Shown here: positions 1 to 7,730 of the stretch, one piece after another
How positions within the stretch are numbered: the stretch's first letter is position 1
Layout: every line of letters begins with the position of its first letter
Assembly: GCA_000333855.2 (NCBI GenBank)
Contig: CM007321.1
Span: 143,545-154,356 of the forward strand
Reading direction: 5' to 3'
DNA length: 10,812 bases
Source: Endotrypanum monterogeii
Lineage: Eukaryota; Euglenozoa; Kinetoplastea; Trypanosomatida; Trypanosomatidae
The notes under the pieces: generated by a model
What the model was told of the DNA's origin: nothing
Databases searched by the model: none
Seen by the model: only the letters and a program-made list of their open reading frames with translations
Translations under genes and position numbers: made by a program

Positions 1-89
1 TTATATATATATTATATTTATATATATATATTTATATATATATATTTATATATTTTTTTTATTTATTTATATATATTATTATATATATA
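1..89. repeat. AT-dinucleotide tract upstream of the first gene
   Basis: Almost pure A/T, mainly alternating TA with a run of T near 52-60. It ends only 17 bases before the ATG at 107. No stop codon occurs in the frame of the first gene from base 2 onward, because TA repeats read as Ile/Tyr. The open frame here is therefore a composition effect and not evidence of coding. The tract reaches the window edge, so its full length is unknown. Confidence 0.9.
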
Positions 90-90
90 G
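52..90 (+). promoter_or_regulatory. possible spliced-leader acceptor for the first gene
   Basis: A short T-rich tract (about 52-64) is followed by A/T-only sequence, and the first AG downstream is at 89-90. Trans-splicing there would leave only 16 bases of 5' UTR before the ATG at 107. The tract is weak and most of the upstream region lies outside the window, so the real site may be further upstream. Confidence 0.25.
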
Positions 91-106
91 CATTCACGAC
101 ACTTTG

Positions 107-3100
107 ATGGGCACACTTCTCGTCACCCTTCTGCAGTGGCGCAACAACGAATCTCTCTACCCGAACCTCCGCGCCACACAGCACGGCCATCATGTTTCCT
201 GTTGGCAGCCATGTTCAGTGTTGTTGACCGCCGACGACCACCGCGATGATGAGCCATCAGGCCAGGCGAGCTCCTTGACGGTCTCGACCACCGCTACATC
301 GTCGATGCACGCCAGAAAGGATAACCAAGACCTGCCATCTCCCATGAGTTCAGCGGGTGATGTCGCCACTGGCTCGGCGATGTCACGCCTGCTGCTTGCA
401 CGTCGTCTCAACGCCAAGTCGACGACAGCACCGCCTCCCACCAGCCAGTGGCATCCGAAGCTGCACCATTACGCGGCGGAACCATCGGCCATGAAAGCTT
501 TTCTACACACATGGACGCTCCCCGGCGCGCCACCGCTCATACCGGCAGCGACAGCAGCGCACACCAGCAGCGACCCTGCCGCCGCCCTGACAGCGACTTC
601 TCCGTTGACAAACGCGCCAGGGGACGACGACTGCGGCAGCGACGATGTGGAGCTCTGTCCGATGGACTGCGCTGACGCTTTCCAGTACTACTTCAACGAC
701 GAGGAGGCGTACCGTGACGTCGAGAGTGCTGTGTATGCGACACCCCGCATGGCCTGCGTGCCACGGCACGTGCTGCGCGACCACTACCTACAGCAACACA
801 TAGCCCTGCACGCGGAGCGGGAAAGCGATGCGGCCTCAGCAGCGCCGTCCGCGTTGGTCGCACCAGGTGCCCGTAAACCACTCATGACTGCCCGGCTCGG
901 CGCACCGCTTCCGAGGCAGCCCCTGCGTAGTTCATCCCACGGCTGGGCTGAGGTACAAGGCTCTCCTTCGGAGGTATTCTCGCATGACTGCGGCACACAG
1001 CATGCGAACATGACGCACGCGGTGCGAGCGACCGGTGCGGGCCTCGATCGCAACGGACGGCCGTCGCCGCAGCCTGCTACTGGGCAATTCATCTCAGTGG
1101 TGGAGGAGATGGCAGCGGCGTGCCGCCGCATTGGCACCGCGCCTTTTGTGTGCTGGAGGAATATTGATCGTGTCACAGAGCTGACGCCCAAGGACGGCAT
1201 GTCGTGCCCTCCTGTCAGCGGCGTGTCACGCCAGCGGCGCTCGGGCTCCTCCACTCCCCGTATGGACGAAGACGACAGTGGGACTGCGTCCCTTCCTGTC
1301 TCCTCGCAGCAGTCCGAGTCGCCATCGCTCTTCTATTTTGGACCCCGGCAGTACATGACCGCGGCTGTGTGGTGGTCACGGGTGGAATCATTTGGCTTCG
1401 GTCTGCGCAGCACGGGCCTGCGCCCCGGCGACCTCATCGGAATCGTGGAGGACACGCGATGGGAGTGGCTCATCACATGCTACGCCGCCTGGAGCATCGG
1501 GCTTGTAGTGGTGGTCTTCGACAGCTCAGCGCGCACCATGGCTCGAGTCGCCATGGACACGTTGGAGGAGATGAAGGCGGTTGTCTGTAGCCCTGCCATC
1601 CATCGTGTCTTGCGTCGGCATTTCGATGACGCCGCTGCAGCGGCGGCTCGCAGCGCTAGCGCGACAGCTCTGTGTACACCGACGACCGCGGAGGGCATGA
1701 GAGACGACCACTGCGGTGAAGAAAGCAGTTCTTGGCGCCACGGCACGCGTCAAAGTGGTGGCGCGGGGCCTGTGCCGCTTCCACACGTCTCGGCGAAGTC
1801 CCGAACAAGACGACTGGCGCCGACGCCGATGTTCATCGTCGTCCGCTGCGCCGAACCCCCGCGCGGCAGTGGTGCATCCCCGACGCGTGCCTGCCTTTCC
1901 TCTACTGCAGCGCTGCGGTCGTGGTGGCCACCGTCAAACACGCGAAAGCGGTTGTCATTCCGCCAGTGTCGAGATGAGGCCGCTTCGGAGAGGCGTTGCA
2001 CCATCGCCGTCGATGCAGACGAGGCGGCCTACGAGGACGCTGGGGAAGACGATGAGGAAGAGGAGGCGCTGTGGTGGAGTGACGTGCTGATGCATGGAGA
2101 GACGAAGCTCACACTATGGCGACAACGCAAGGCACGAGAGCAGCGGCAGCAGGAGAAGCTAGCTCGCCTACGCCAACTCCAGCAGCAGCAGCAGCAGCGT
2201 AGCACACACCTCAGGGGAGGTGGCGTGAATGGGGTGGCGGGCTCAGTGCCGCCAGGGGCTTCTGGCAGCAGCCGTCGCTCGGATAATGAGATGGGTATAC
2301 ATCTTCCACGTAACCTAGTGCCGGTCGCAGCAGCCCCACACGATGCAAGTACCCCGCCGACGACAGGCATCGACGTATGCGATTATGCCCCGACCGTCAG
2401 TGACAGCAGCATTACAGGCACCGCGTACACCGTGTCTTTGGTGGCAGAAACCGCTCCGCTCGTGCGTCTGGATGCCGCTTCCGCCAAGCGCAGTATAGAT
2501 CGCAGCAACAGCAAAAGCAGTAGCGGCAGCGGCAGCAGCGGCACAAAACATTCGATCGGCGACGCCGCGTGGCGGGTGACGGTGCCGCGACAGGAGAGGA
2601 AGGCAAAAACAACTCTGGAGCAGCGCGAGGCCGGTGGTCATCATGTACACACGGTGCCGATATCATCGTTTTTGCTTGACCACGCCGCCGCGCCGCCGAT
2701 GGACCCGAGCGATGAGCCTCTGCGTCCCCCATTTACGCCTCTCCGGCCAGATGATCTTGCCTTTATTTTTTACACGGAAGGGGACCCCAAAGGCGTCCTG
2801 CTCACGCATGGCGCTGTGAAGGCATCCATGGCGGCGCATCATGAATACATGGGTTCAACCGACATACACGTCGACGACGGGCTGCGTCGTGTGGTGTGTG
2901 AAAGCAACGCGTCTGGCTGCGCTGTGAGCCGTAGCACCGGCAGCGTCGCAGGGGGAGCTAACGTGGGCGGTCGGGAGAGGCACCGCCGGGTAGGTCGGTA
3001 CACCCCGGCCTGCATGCCTGCGCTGCGCTCCCGTACGGCACCAGTGGGACGTCCGTCGTACATGGCGTACATGCCTCTGCACGACATTTGTGAGTTTATC

Positions 3101-4294
3101 GCGGAGACGGTATGCCTCATCCGCGGGATCCTCGTCTGCTACGGCACCCGCCGCGGCCTCTTTGATACGTGGGCGCGCCCTCACGGCGACCTCACGGAGT
3201 ACCGACCCACCGTACTCCCCGCCTTCCCTGCGACACTGGCGCACCTGCGTCGTACCGTCGAGTCGATGGTGTCCACCGGGTATCGTCAGCTACTGTTCGA
3301 GGCGGCGTACGAGGTGCGGCGGCAGGCAATGCGACGTGGGTTGCACACACCCTTCCTGCTCTCTACTATTTTTGCCCCCTCGCGCGAGCTGCTTGGTGGC
3401 CGCTGCCGTCTCGTTCTTGTCCGTGGTGGCCCTGGCGCCGCTTGCCTGCATCCGCGAGACCAGGAATACCTCGAGATTGTCTGTGGGGCCTCTCTCGTAC
3501 AGTCGTACGGGACCACTGAAGTAACGGGCTGCGGACTGCAGCAGGCGTACTGCGCGACGCAAACGGACTCCGTTGGTGGTCCACTGGGACCTGTGCATGT
3601 GAAGATACGTGACGTGCTGCACCCCACGCACGCAACGACCGCAAGTGGTGCCAGCGCTGGAAGGAGTGGCTGGACGCATCACTCGGAGCGGCCAACAGGT
3701 GAACTGCTGCTGCGCGGTCCCATCGTGATGGCGGGCTACTACCGACAGCCAGAGAAAACAGCGGCGGTGCTAGAAAAAAATGGATGGCTGCACACCGAGG
3801 ACGTGGTGGAGCGCTGCCCGGATGGCTCCTTCCGCCGAGTCGCCTCCCTGCGCCCACACCACGCCACGACGAGCAACGGCTGCTGTGTTCCACTCGAGCC
3901 CCTCGAGGCGCTCTACGCGAAGCACCCGCTCTGTCTTGAGGGTGGCGTATGCCTTCTGGTGCACCCATATCGCTGCTACGTATGTGCTCTCATTCTCACC
4001 GATGAACACCATCTACGAGCCTTTCTCTCAAGCAGTCCCGCCGTCGCCGATAGGGGGTGGCCGCAGTGTCTGCGTGACCCGGCACTCAATAAGGCTGCCG
4101 CCGCCTCTCTCGCAGCGTGGGCAATGCAGCACGGCCGAGTCGCCCCATATGAATGCGTGCGACGTGTTCGTGTGCTGTACGATGTGTGGGATGTTGCTCA
4201 TCACACACGCACCCCGACAGGGCGGCTCGTGCGCTCCGCCATTCATCGTCGATACAGCGGCATCGTTGAAGAACTCTTCGCAGACGAGGATTGA
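107..4294 (+). CDS. long-chain acyl-CoA synthetase-like protein (AMP-binding/ANL superfamily), probably catalytically degenerate
   Basis: The protein has 1395 residues from the first ATG; the active ACSL family is usually about 650-720. Active members convert fatty acid, ATP and CoA to acyl-CoA, AMP and PPi. The ANL domain seems to start near residue 326. ACSL-like blocks follow in order: GPRQY...GLRPGDLIGI..EDTRWEW (about 412-455), YTEGDPKGVLLTH (889-901), YMAYMPLHDICE (985-996), QSYGTTEV (1132-1139), GWLHTED (1226-1232) and RTPTGRLVRSAI (1368-1379), then the typical ending with YxxIVEELF. Key motifs are changed. The phosphate loop YTSGTTGxPKG has become YTEGDPKG, three residues shorter. The DRKK..K hinge is replaced by SLRPHHATT (1247-1255). 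The C-terminal lysine is Arg1373. A low-complexity insertion of about 300 residues holds an acidic run (646-654) and a Gln run (692-697); a second insertion lies at about 905-984. The first 325 residues are unrecognised. GC-rich third positions support the frame. The fold is confident; activity is doubtful. The start could be later, at an internal Met. Confidence 0.88.
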   Translation: MGTLLVTLLQWRNNESLYPNLRATQHGHHVSCWQPCSVLLTADDHRDDEPSGQASSLTVSTTATSSMHARKDNQDLPSPMSSAGDVATGSAMSRLLLARRLNAKSTTAPPPTSQWHPKLHHYAAEPSAMKAFLHTWTLPGAPPLIPAATAAHTSSDPAAALTATSPLTNAPGDDDCGSDDVELCPMDCADAFQYYFNDEEAYRDVESAVYATPRMACVPRHVLRDHYLQQHIALHAERESDAASAAPSALVAPGARKPLMTARLGAPLPRQPLRSSSHGWAEVQGSPSEVFSHDCGTQHANMTHAVRATGAGLDRNGRPSPQPATGQFISVVEEMAAACRRIGTAPFVCWRNIDRVTELTPKDGMSCPPVSGVSRQRRSGSSTPRMDEDDSGTASLPVSSQQSESPSLFYFGPRQYMTAAVWWSRVESFGFGLRSTGLRPGDLIGIVEDTRWEWLITCYAAWSIGLVVVVFDSSARTMARVAMDTLEEMKAVVCSPAIHRVLRRHFDDAAAAAARSASATALCTPTTAEGMRDDHCGEESSSWRHGTRQSGGAGPVPLPHVSAKSRTRRLAPTPMFIVVRCAEPPRGSGASPTRACLSSTAALRSWWPPSNTRKRLSFRQCRDEAASERRCTIAVDADEAAYEDAGEDDEEEEALWWSDVLMHGETKLTLWRQRKAREQRQQEKLARLRQLQQQQQQRSTHLRGGGVNGVAGSVPPGASGSSRRSDNEMGIHLPRNLVPVAAAPHDASTPPTTGIDVCDYAPTVSDSSITGTAYTVSLVAETAPLVRLDAASAKRSIDRSNSKSSSGSGSSGTKHSIGDAAWRVTVPRQERKAKTTLEQREAGGHHVHTVPISSFLLDHAAAPPMDPSDEPLRPPFTPLRPDDLAFIFYTEGDPKGVLLTHGAVKASMAAHHEYMGSTDIHVDDGLRRVVCESNASGCAVSRSTGSVAGGANVGGRERHRRVGRYTPACMPALRSRTAPVGRPSYMAYMPLHDICEFIAETVCLIRGILVCYGTRRGLFDTWARPHGDLTEYRPTVLPAFPATLAHLRRTVESMVSTGYRQLLFEAAYEVRRQAMRRGLHTPFLLSTIFAPSRELLGGRCRLVLVRGGPGAACLHPRDQEYLEIVCGASLVQSYGTTEVTGCGLQQAYCATQTDSVGGPLGPVHVKIRDVLHPTHATTASGASAGRSGWTHHSERPTGELLLRGPIVMAGYYRQPEKTAAVLEKNGWLHTEDVVERCPDGSFRRVASLRPHHATTSNGCCVPLEPLEALYAKHPLCLEGGVCLLVHPYRCYVCALILTDEHHLRAFLSSSPAVADRGWPQCLRDPALNKAAAASLAAWAMQHGRVAPYECVRRVRVLYDVWDVAHHTRTPTGRLVRSAIHRRYSGIVEELFADED

Positions 4295-4359
4295 TCGACA
4301 CACAAGCACAGAAATCGAGGAGCAGTAGCTGAGGCAACAACAACAAAAAAAAAAACACG

Positions 4360-4384
4360 AGGGAGGGGGTTAGGGGATAGGGGG
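4360..4384 (+). other. G-quadruplex-type motif in the 3' UTR of gene 1
   Basis: Four G runs of 3, 5, 4 and 6 bases are separated by loops of 1, 3 and 3 bases (A, TTA, ATA). This fits the usual G3+N1-7 rule on the sense strand, so it would also exist in the mRNA, about 65 bases after the stop codon. One GGGTTAGGG unit inside it resembles the trypanosomatid telomere repeat but is not in an array. Confidence 0.6.
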
Positions 4385-4703
4385 GAAAGGCACAAACATA
4401 CAGACACCTCCTCCCCCAACCCCTCCGCCTCCTTCCCTCCTCTTCCCCGTCAAGCACACACACCCTCGCATGTCGTGTGGAGGTTACTAGACCAACACAA
4501 GCTCCTGTCACAACGGGGAGAAAGCGAGTTTCCGTACCGCACGTGCATACTTCGCCGATAGCCCCTCCCCTCCCCCGGGGGAACAGACTCGTCAACGTGC
4601 GCTGGAGACCAATGTCTGGAGGGGGGGGGAAGCACGAAAGAAAAACACAAACCATAGAAAGCAAGCCACCGCTGCCGGCCCCCTCCCCCAAAGCCACCCC
4701 ACT

Positions 4704-4815
4704 CCTCTTTTTTTTTTTATTCCTCCTTCTTCCCTTTGATCCACCGCCCTCACACACCCGTGCATGCCACTCATTCATACATATCACCCCCTCCCTCCCG
4801 TGGTACCCCGCCCAG
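4704..4815 (+). promoter_or_regulatory. candidate spliced-leader acceptor for gene 2 (upstream site)
   Basis: A strong pyrimidine tract with a long T run (about 4704-4738) continues into C-rich sequence, and the first AG after it is at 4814-4815. No ATG lies between 4816 and 5123, so an mRNA spliced here would have its first AUG at 5124, with a 5' UTR of about 308 bases plus the leader. Confidence 0.4.
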
Positions 4816-4911
4816 CACGACATATCCTTCCGACGTCGCGGTAGCAGTTGAGCACTTCGGAAAAAGGAACAAAACGTGTGGGACAAAACACCCTCGCACT
4901 CACCATCGCCA

Positions 4912-4927
4912 GTGTGTGTGTGTGTGT
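4912..4927. repeat. (GT)8 microsatellite
   Basis: Sixteen bases of uninterrupted GT, located in the presumed 5' UTR or spacer of gene 2. Confidence 0.9.
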
Positions 4928-4954
4928 CCAAGGATCAGTGGTGACAGCTCAACT

Positions 4955-4994
4955 TCACACACATATACATACATCTACATATATATATATATAC
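4955..4994. repeat. compound CA-to-TA microsatellite upstream of gene 2
   Basis: CA-rich sequence passes into alternating TA (4979-4993). It directly precedes the pyrimidine tract used for the candidate acceptor at 5034-5035. The same CA-then-TA order occurs upstream of gene 3 and at the right window edge. Confidence 0.85.
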
Positions 4995-5035
4995 ACTCTC
5001 TTCCCCTTTTTGTCTTCGTCGGCGTCCGCACTCAG
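4995..5035 (+). promoter_or_regulatory. candidate spliced-leader acceptor for gene 2 (proximal site)
   Basis: A pyrimidine tract at about 4995-5019 is followed by the first AG at 5034-5035. Splicing there gives an 88-base 5' UTR with no ATG before 5124. Position and tract quality make it at least as good as the upstream candidate at 4815; both may be used. Confidence 0.45.
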
Positions 5036-5123
5036 TCGCCTTCTGCGCTGGAGACATCTAGCATCGAAGCACAGCCACATAAATTCTTCCTTTCCCCCTT
5101 CCCCTCGCCTTCAATCAACCCAC

Positions 5124-7034
5124 ATGGCGACTCGCGTCAATCTTGATTTTTTTGCTCCACCGCCGGAGCGGCAGCAGCGCATACGCGAGCGACGGGCGCA
5201 GCAGCGCGCCCCGATGTTTTCGTGGCGACACGACTTCTCCGAATCCTGCTTTAGCCCCATCTCAGGCAGGCGCCGCCCGCTCAAACACGTCTTCAATCCC
5301 GTGGCAAGGGAGCGCGCCGTTGGCACACCCAACGCCCCGTCGGAGGCACACAACGGGACCGGTGTGCGGCACCGTAACAGTCCCCTGCGTGATTTGAAAA
5401 GGGGCGGTGCGGGCAGAAGCCGATCCGCCGCAGCGCGGTCAGCCACAACCGCCGTCTGGCAAGGGGCGGCGGGCTGCTCCATCGATCGTCGTCGAAGGTG
5501 GAAACAATCGGGCTTCACGTTCCCCAAGGACTACTTCGGCAGAACCGCACACTTCCTCAAACCCCTGAACTGCGGCGCTGGCACCGATCCGTCTGGAGCC
5601 CAAAAATTCAATGGAAGCAGCAGCATCGGCGGGAAGGTGTTCGTGCCATACCTGCACGACACAGTTCTTCTCTGTCAGCCGCAATCCGCCTCGACGGAGT
5701 CGCGTGGTGGCAACGATGGGGGTGAGCGACTTGGTACACCCGCAGGATCCAAACACCCCATGTCAGGGCAGCACATGTCTTCCATAGGAGGCGTTGTGCT
5801 GGCTGTCACGTGCAACAGCGCCGAATCGCGCGCAAAGGAGTATCAAGCATCGATGGATGCGCAACGGGCGGAACTACTGGGGAGCTTCAAGACGCCGTCG
5901 TCAACGCAGAGACTACACGAGCAGCAGCAGCAGCAGCAGTCGGCTGCCGCCTACAGCGGTGAGGCCGCCACGTTGAACCACGCCAGCAACTTGGGAGGAA
6001 CCACTAGTGCTGACGGCCACATGCACTTGGAGCCAGAGCCGTGGTACGAGGCGGTGGGGCCCTCCATCGCGGTCAAGCAGCGCGCGGCGGCGATTGCCGA
6101 GGGTGTGTACGCCGATCTTATCCTTGCCCGAGCGAACGCGTCCTCAGCCGCGGCGACGGCGAGGGTGCCGACGTGCGAGCTGGCCTATGCGTTGAGACCG
6201 TCGTATGTGCAGTCACGCCTTCGCCGATCAGCGGCGCTGTGCAGCAGCGACAGCAGTCTGAATGCCACGGCCAGCGGTATGGTGCCACCGGAGCCCTACG
6301 CCGCATCCCGAGAGAGAGGAACAAGTCGCACCACGCACAGCACCACGGTCATAACGTCTCCCACGTCGGCGCCGCGTACCCACCGCTCTCTTGGCAACGG
6401 TGCTTCGCCGTCGCCGTCGGAGCGGACCGCGACGCGGTCCCCGGGCAACGAGAGCGCCACGGCAACAGTGCCACCGACGGTCACCGAGGCACCGCTCACA
6501 GACCCCAATAGCATATCGTATCGTGGCTGTAGCGTTGATGATCGGAACAACAACACGGCCGTTGTCTCACCTACAGACGTCGCGTCTGACGTAAACCTCA
6601 ACGAGGAGACGCGCCGTGCGAACAACGTGGGTGCTCGAAGCACCTCCAAAGCATCGGCCGCCCCCGTTGGCGACACCCAAATCTGCCATGGCCGAGGCTC
6701 TGGGTGTGCCTCGTCACCGCCTGACGAGGCCACCGCGCCGTCACGGCCCGGCGTGCAGCAGCATCGTCGCCGGCGTGAGTGCGACCCCACCGCGACTCCG
6801 TGCCAAAGCCCCCACAGCGAGAGAAGACGCAAGCACGTGGCCAGCGCCGCACAACGAGGGCATCCGGTGGACCCGGAATCCTTCACAATGCATGGTCTGC
6901 CAACGGAGTCCAAAGAAACGCGCATTTATGCGGTGCGCGTATCCGCGTCCTTCACCAACAGGGACGCACCACTGCTCAAAAGCGCCGAGCCGCAGCGGGC
7001 TGGTATGCCGGTGATGCTGCCACCTGACTGGTGA
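5124..7034 (+). CDS. hypothetical basic, low-complexity protein
   Basis: The product is 636 residues long and I do not recognise a family. The ATG at 5124 is the first one after either candidate splice acceptor and follows a clean pyrimidine-rich leader; the open frame upstream of it (to 4848) contains only simple repeats. The N-terminus is basic, with many Arg residues (about 14-30 and 43-47). Short aromatic islands that look ordered are MFSWRHDFSESCF (about 31-43), SGFTFPKDYFGRTAHF (129-144) and FVPYLHDTVLL (173-183). A Gln run lies at 267-272. An Ala-rich, probably helical stretch covers about 310-380. The rest, about 385-590, is Ser/Thr/Pro/Arg-rich and likely disordered, with an RRRR cluster near 550. 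The end, about 590-636, is again more ordered and finishes in MLPPDW. No signal peptide or membrane segment is visible. The aromatic islands suggest a scaffold or cytoskeletal-type protein, but that is a guess. Confidence 0.8.
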   Translation: MATRVNLDFFAPPPERQQRIRERRAQQRAPMFSWRHDFSESCFSPISGRRRPLKHVFNPVARERAVGTPNAPSEAHNGTGVRHRNSPLRDLKRGGAGRSRSAAARSATTAVWQGAAGCSIDRRRRWKQSGFTFPKDYFGRTAHFLKPLNCGAGTDPSGAQKFNGSSSIGGKVFVPYLHDTVLLCQPQSASTESRGGNDGGERLGTPAGSKHPMSGQHMSSIGGVVLAVTCNSAESRAKEYQASMDAQRAELLGSFKTPSSTQRLHEQQQQQQSAAAYSGEAATLNHASNLGGTTSADGHMHLEPEPWYEAVGPSIAVKQRAAAIAEGVYADLILARANASSAAATARVPTCELAYALRPSYVQSRLRRSAALCSSDSSLNATASGMVPPEPYAASRERGTSRTTHSTTVITSPTSAPRTHRSLGNGASPSPSERTATRSPGNESATATVPPTVTEAPLTDPNSISYRGCSVDDRNNNTAVVSPTDVASDVNLNEETRRANNVGARSTSKASAAPVGDTQICHGRGSGCASSPPDEATAPSRPGVQQHRRRRECDPTATPCQSPHSERRRKHVASAAQRGHPVDPESFTMHGLPTESKETRIYAVRVSASFTNRDAPLLKSAEPQRAGMPVMLPPDW

Positions 7035-7094
7035 CAAGGGGTGGGGGGGGGGACATCCCTTGTGGCACATGTGTATAGCTCCATGTATATATAG

Positions 7095-7124
7095 ATACAT
7101 CCATCTATATATAGATGGATGTAT
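7095..7124. repeat. 30-bp perfect palindrome after gene 2
   Basis: Each base from 7095 pairs with its mirror base to 7124; the left arm is ATACATCCATCTATA. It begins 61 bases after the stop of gene 2, so the transcript could form a hairpin in its 3' UTR. An 11-base direct repeat, TATATATAGAT, occurs at 7086 and again at 7106 inside the palindrome. Confidence 0.9.
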
Positions 7125-7355
7125 ATCTTATTGATTGTTCATACCTCTGCTCCGCGTGATGTAAGCCTCTCGGTGGCACCATACCGCCAGCCGTTGGAAC
7201 CACGTCGACTCAGGAACATATTGGATATAAATGAAGTACGGTGGCATGGTCGCTCCCCCTCCTTCTTTTCGTGTGTATTTGTGTGTGTGTGTCGCAAAGG
7301 GGAGAGCGGTCTAGGCGGTAGTCAGGTCCACTGGGTTGTTTTAAGAAACAAGAGC

Positions 7356-7389
7356 ACTACGTAGCTGTATCTAGATACAGCTACGTAGT
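7356..7389. repeat. 34-bp perfect palindrome
   Basis: The left arm is ACTACGTAGCTGTATCT, followed by AG and the mirrored arm; all 17 pairs match. It is nested: the 8-base palindrome CTACGTAG occurs at both ends and flanks a 16-base palindrome centred on CTAG. It is GC-richer than the surrounding simple sequence and ends 10 bases before a pyrimidine tract with a CAG. Confidence 0.92.
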
Positions 7390-7398
7390 TGGATTGTT

Positions 7399-7418
7399 TC
7401 CTTCTTTTTTTTTTTCAG
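7399..7418 (+). promoter_or_regulatory. strong 3' splice-acceptor-like signal without an obvious gene
   Basis: TTCCTTC and eleven T are followed by CAG, with AG at 7417-7418. This is a textbook polypyrimidine-AG acceptor. It lies about 1.9 kb upstream of gene 3 with many ATG triplets in between, so it is unlikely to be that gene's main site. It could define the poly(A) site of gene 2 or start a non-coding transcript. Confidence 0.4.
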
Positions 7419-7447
7419 GGAGGGTTGTTTTCCTGTGTGTGTTTTTT

Positions 7448-7465
7448 GGGGGGGAAGGGGGGGGG
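7448..7465 (+). repeat. paired poly-G runs
   Basis: Seven G, two A and nine G follow a GT-rich segment and a T run. A similar GT, T-run, G-run order occurs at 10422-10458 and, in weaker form, at 7711-7737. Confidence 0.85.
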
Positions 7466-7710
7466 ATATGTGCCCCTCTCTTCCACCTACCTAAACATAC
7501 ACCTCCATACGCAGACACACACACACATCCTGTTGTGTCTATGTGTATTTGTTTGTCTGATAAGCATACATGTATCCAAACCTTAACTGCGTATTTGTTT
7601 TTTCATGTTTTTTCCCCTCTCCCTATCTGTACCTGTCTTTTCCTCCGCACGTCACCTGGCGGTGTCGTGCTGCTTTTACCAGCCTCCTGTTCATCCTTTT
7701 TTTTTTGTCT

Positions 7711-7730
7711 GTGTGTGTGTGTGTGTGTGT
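7711..7730. repeat. (GT)10 microsatellite
   Basis: Twenty bases of uninterrupted GT, followed by six G. Confidence 0.92.

Larger units (their letters stand above)
4295..5123 (+). other. intergenic region between genes 1 and 2 (3' UTR, processing signals, 5' UTR)
   Basis: This stretch of 829 bases holds (CAA)n with an A run (about 4335-4354), a G-tract motif (4360-4384), C-rich tracts, a G9 run near 4621, a T-rich pyrimidine tract (about 4704-4738), (GT)8 and a CA-to-TA compound repeat. Short reading frames on both strands are low in complexity and look spurious. The polyadenylation site of gene 1 should lie here, since it is coupled to the downstream splice acceptor in trypanosomatids, but no sequence signal fixes it. 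Confidence 0.75.

Noticed and set aside
1732..1977. Alternative plus-strand frame within gene 1 with a hydrophobic stretch, considered as a sign of a frameshift
   Set aside because: The main frame stays open, keeps GC-rich third positions and carries the synthetase motifs on both sides. The alternative frame has no recognisable synthetase motif.
4366..4374. Telomere repeat (GGGTTAGGG)
   Set aside because: There is only one exact unit, in a G-rich tract next to a gene, so it is not a telomeric or subtelomeric array.
4086..4931. 281-codon open frame on the minus strand
   Set aside because: It overlaps the end of gene 1 in antisense and then intergenic simple sequence. Its composition (Gly/Arg/Cys and Leu/Phe runs) reflects G/C tracts and poly-T read backwards. 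No domain is visible, and all supported genes are on the plus strand.
4848..5123. N-terminal extension of gene 2 upstream of 5124
   Set aside because: The frame is open, but it has no ATG, reads through (GT)n and (TA)n, and contains a good candidate acceptor at 5035.
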